Shown here: in pieces, positions 5,917 through 8,180 of the stretch
Numbering within the stretch: the stretch's first letter is position 1
How the letters are laid out: each line of letters opens with the position of its first letter
Notes under the pieces: generated by a model
Databases searched by the model: none
Seen by the model: the letters and a program-made list of their open reading frames with translations, nothing else
Told to the model about the DNA's origin: nothing
Assembly: GCA_903881535.1 (NCBI GenBank)
Contig: CAIRTT010000442.1
Location: forward strand, 1 to 8,180
From: an uncultured Armatimonadota bacterium
Lineage (GTDB): Bacteria > Armatimonadota > Armatimonadia > Armatimonadales > Armatimonadaceae
Reading direction: 5' to 3'
DNA length: 8,180 nt
Made by a program: the position numbers and the translations under genes

Positions 5917-5930
5917 TACAATCGGGCATC
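5917..5930 (+). promoter_or_regulatory. Candidate -10 element of nadE, possibly giving a leaderless mRNA
   Basis: TACAAT (5917-5922) lies only 8 nt before the nadE ATG at 5931. Transcription starting about 7 nt downstream of a -10 would begin at or within 1-2 nt of the ATG. No good Shine-Dalgarno precedes the ATG (only GGGC), and no TTGACA-like -35 stands 16-18 bp upstream. The weak -35 and absent ribosome site fit a leaderless start, as known in actinobacteria and Deinococcus, but a -10 hexamer alone is modest evidence. Confidence 0.4.
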
Positions 5931-7946
5931 ATGTCACTCATACCGTTTGACAGCCCGTTTCGCCACGGTTTTGTCCGAGTTGCTGTCGCCAGCACCGTTA
6001 TCACTATCGCAAATCCAAAAGCGAATGCATCCGCAATTGTGCAGTTGATTCACGATGCACAGGCTAATCACATTCAGGTCTTGGTTACTCCTGAACTTGG
6101 TCTTACGGGATATACGTGTGATGAGCTGTTTCAGCAGACCGTGTTATTGGATGCAGTCATGGATGCTCTTCAGGCGATTCGTGATGCCACTATAGGGTCT
6201 ACATTGTTGTGTTTCGTCGGTGCTCCGATTCGTGTAGGCGCAAAGCTCTACAATTGTGCAGTTGCCGTGAACAATGGTCGTATTGTCGGTGTAGTACCTA
6301 AACAGCATTTGCCGGGTTATCGGGAGTATTACGAGCCAAGATACTTCACTGCGTTCGATGGTGATACGACAGAAATTGAAATCAATGGCCAAACGGTACC
6401 GTTTGGTCGCGGTCTACTTTTCCAGCTCGGTGATGACATTACGAAACTTGTCGGGGTCGAGATCTGCGAGGATGCTTGGGTTCCAGATACTCCATCGACC
6501 CAGCTGGCTCTTGCCGGTGCAACCATTATCTGCAACCTATCGGCATCCAATGTTACGACGGGAAAGCCTGATTACCGTAGACAGCTGATTACCAGTCTCT
6601 CAGCACGATTGATTTGTGCCTACGCTTATGCATCCGGTGGTTGTGGTGAATCATCCAACGATGTTGCTTGGGATGGCCATTGCATCCTTTCAGAGAATGG
6701 GTCCCTTCTCGCAGAGCATCAAGCATGGCTGGATGCATCATCGAAGATTACCGTCGGGGATATTGACATCGACCGTTTACGCCATGACCGGTTAAAATTT
6801 CATACTTTTGATGGACCTAAACCAAAGTGTATTGTCAAGACAGTTAGCTCACATTCCGCTCATAACGTGGCCCTCTTACGAAATGTCCCGCAGTTCCCGT
6901 ATGTGCCATCAGACCACGGACAACGTGACCAGCGCTGTGAAGAGGTCTATCAGATTCAGGTTGCAGGCCTTGTTCAGCGCCTAAGGTCATCCGGTGTAAA
7001 ACGGATGGTTATTGGAATTTCTGGTGGACTCGACTCGACGCATGCGGCATTGGTATGTTGTCGGGCTGCCGATGCACTCGGTTGGAGTCGAAGCCAGATC
7101 ACCGCCGTGACGATGCCCGGGTTTGCAACATCGGCCCGTACTCTTGAGCAAGCAAATGCATTGATGTCTCTCCTCGAAATTGATGCATCCACCGTTGATA
7201 TCCGCCCAAGCTGTATGCAAATGCTGCAGGATATTGGGCATCCTTTTGTTAATGGCGAGCCCATCTACGATGTGACGTTCGAAAATGTACAGGCTGGGGA
7301 GCGAACAAGTCATCTGTTCAGACTCGCAAACCATGTCGGTGGAATCGTGATTGGTACCGGAGACTTGTCAGAGCTTGCCCTTGGTTGGTGTACCTACGGT
7401 GTGGGTGACCACATGAGTCATTACTCCGTGAATTGCAGCGTTCCGAAAACGCTCATCCAATATCTGATTAGATGGCTAGCCGATGATGATCGCAGCAGCA
7501 ATCAGCTGCGTAAAGTCCTATTGGACATTGTGGAAACTGAAATATCTCCAGAACTAATTCCGGGCATCGATGGCGCAACGGAGCCGTCACAGCGCACAGA
7601 AGCAAAGGTCGGACCATATGCCCTCCAGGATTTTGCTCTGTACTACCTCACCCGCTTCGGCTTTACCCCAGCCAAAATATATTACTTGTTGCAACAAGCG
7701 TGGGGTTCAGCCTACCACTCAGATGAACTTGCAAAATGGCTTGAGCTGTTTATAAGGCGCTTCTTTCAGAATCAGTTCAAACGCACTTGTATTCCCAATG
7801 GCCCCAAAGTTGGTAGCGGTGGGAGCCTTTCTCCGCGCGGTGATTGGCGTATGCCAAGTGATGCAAGCTGTGAAATATGGTTAGAAAATTTGCGTGATGC
7901 CCACAGGGAAGTTCAAAATCTCAATAATCCAATTCCTAGGCAATAG
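5931..7946 (+). CDS. nadE: Glutamine-dependent NAD+ synthetase
   Basis: Makes NAD+ from deamido-NAD+ and ATP, using ammonia from glutamine; the last step of NAD+ synthesis in the cytoplasm. 671 aa from the chosen ATG, close to the long two-domain form (Mycobacterium tuberculosis NadE is about 679 aa). The N-terminal nitrilase-type glutaminase shows the Glu-Lys-Cys triad: E55 in TPELGLTGYTCDE, K124 in VVPKQHLPGYREYYE and C179 in VEICEDAW. The C-terminal synthetase has the PP-loop ISGGLDSTHAAL (about 363-374) and later GTGDLSELALGWCTYGVGDH. The start at 5931 is preferred because PFRHGFVRVA, the family's N-terminus, begins just after it. An ATG at 5841 would add 30 residues of non-homologous sequence and overlap the queG ribosome site. 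It diverges from queG and is followed 105 nt later by an Fe-S carrier gene. All key residues are present. Confidence 0.95.
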   Translation: MSLIPFDSPFRHGFVRVAVASTVITIANPKANASAIVQLIHDAQANHIQVLVTPELGLTGYTCDELFQQTVLLDAVMDALQAIRDATIGSTLLCFVGAPIRVGAKLYNCAVAVNNGRIVGVVPKQHLPGYREYYEPRYFTAFDGDTTEIEINGQTVPFGRGLLFQLGDDITKLVGVEICEDAWVPDTPSTQLALAGATIICNLSASNVTTGKPDYRRQLITSLSARLICAYAYASGGCGESSNDVAWDGHCILSENGSLLAEHQAWLDASSKITVGDIDIDRLRHDRLKFHTFDGPKPKCIVKTVSSHSAHNVALLRNVPQFPYVPSDHGQRDQRCEEVYQIQVAGLVQRLRSSGVKRMVIGISGGLDSTHAALVCCRAADALGWSRSQITAVTMPGFATSARTLEQANALMSLLEIDASTVDIRPSCMQMLQDIGHPFVNGEPIYDVTFENVQAGERTSHLFRLANHVGGIVIGTGDLSELALGWCTYGVGDHMSHYSVNCSVPKTLIQYLIRWLADDDRSSNQLRKVLLDIVETEISPELIPGIDGATEPSQRTEAKVGPYALQDFALYYLTRFGFTPAKIYYLLQQAWGSAYHSDELAKWLELFIRRFFQNQFKRTCIPNGPKVGSGGSLSPRGDWRMPSDASCEIWLENLRDAHREVQNLNNPIPRQ

Positions 7947-7951
7947 GAATT
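7931..7951 (+). terminator. AT-rich hairpin spanning the nadE stop codon
   Basis: AATTCCTA (7931-7938), loop GGCAA, TAGGAATT (7944-7951) form a perfect 8-bp stem; the nadE stop TAG is the first triplet of the right arm. No U-run follows, and half the pairs are A-T, so it would be a poor terminator. It may instead protect the 3' end. A -10-like TATACT (7988-7993) lies farther on and may serve the next gene, but lacks a good -35. Confidence 0.35.
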
Positions 7952-8051
7952 TCCAATAATGACGGAACATAGGAGTCGGTGATTCGGTATACTTCTATGT
8001 ATTGCCGTGGTTCGTCACTGCATTCCAAATGTTAATCAGGGGAACGATTGT

Positions 8052-8180
8052 ATGTCTATCGCGCTGGAAGTATCGACGGAAGTAATGGACACCTCCTGCC
8101 CACTCTCTTTGACAGAGCGTGCGGCTCAAGAGGTCATGGATATCCTTGAGCAGCAGGGTAACCCTGATGGTATTCGTCTA
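8052..8180 (+). CDS. A-type Fe-S cluster carrier (IscA/ErpA/SufA/HesB family), N-terminal part
   Basis: Only the first 43 residues are visible; the gene runs off the right edge. After about 16 variable residues comes LSLTERAAQEVMDILEQQGNP (key parts LTERAAQEV and EQQGNPDGIRL). This matches the opening of A-type carriers ('ItLTerAaekv..il...g...glRl'), small proteins that accept Fe-S clusters from the scaffold and deliver them to target enzymes. The cluster-binding cysteines (one CxnCGC set) would be farther right and cannot be checked. The ATG has AGGGGA about 9 nt upstream. The 105-nt gap from nadE suggests a separate promoter. Which subtype (IscA, ErpA or SufA) cannot be told from the fragment. 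Confidence 0.85.
   Translation, partial: MSIALEVSTEVMDTSCPLSLTERAAQEVMDILEQQGNPDGIRL

Noticed and set aside
5841..5930. 30-residue N-terminal extension of NadE from the ATG at 5841
   Set aside because: The added residues are basic and unlike the family. The family N-terminus begins just after the ATG at 5931, and the extension would overlap the queG leader.

Overview
The window looks like bacterial chromosome from a free-living, non-model lineage. The strongest taxonomic clue is the pseudopilin at 2358-3227, which carries an 'FTLIELLVVIAIIAILAA' head, an 'FPVFAQAREKARSASCL' segment and a C-terminal H-X9-DG motif. From memory, this style of protein is amplified in Armatimonadota and, with a different head, in Planctomycetes. 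I favour Armatimonadota, but that is inference from one protein. Every gene start has a plausible Shine-Dalgarno sequence except nadE, and base composition appears even throughout. I see no mobile element, CRISPR array, tRNA or rRNA.

Layout. Positions 1-1907 (minus strand) hold a compact ABC-2 exporter operon: ATPase (1907-894), permease (894-106) and the first 34 codons of a third gene (104-1). Stops and starts are fused or 1 nt apart. It is read from a perfect consensus sigma-70-type promoter (2121-2093) with a palindromic operator candidate over the start point, and has a roughly 180-nt leader. Positions 2122-2357 are a non-coding, AT-rich then hairpin-rich region upstream of the pseudopilin gene (2358-3227). 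That gene is followed by a 24-bp perfect palindrome (likely terminator), a tiny lipoprotein gene (3299-3490) and a clear intrinsic terminator (3508-3538).

Positions 3554-4666 encode an M20-family, PepT-like metallopeptidase. It converges on queG (5838-4789), the epoxyqueuosine reductase of queuosine-tRNA synthesis. Between the two lies the most unusual structure here: a 121-bp tandem duplication (4608-4728 and 4729-4849, 110 of 121 bases identical) spanning the point where the two genes met. Each gene keeps one intact tail and has a decaying second copy of its tail beside the other gene. Divergent from queG is nadE (5931-7946), glutamine-dependent NAD+ synthetase, with a -10-like element so close to its ATG that the mRNA may be leaderless. 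The window ends inside an A-type Fe-S carrier gene (IscA/ErpA/SufA/HesB family, from 8052).

Functionally this is a housekeeping region (NAD+ synthesis, tRNA modification, Fe-S assembly, peptide turnover) beside a surface/export region (ABC exporter, pseudopilin, lipoprotein). I did not find a convincing new multi-gene system. The observations worth checking are the gene-end duplication, the promoter/operator of the exporter operon, the uncharacterised pseudopilin-lipoprotein pair, and the possible leaderless nadE.
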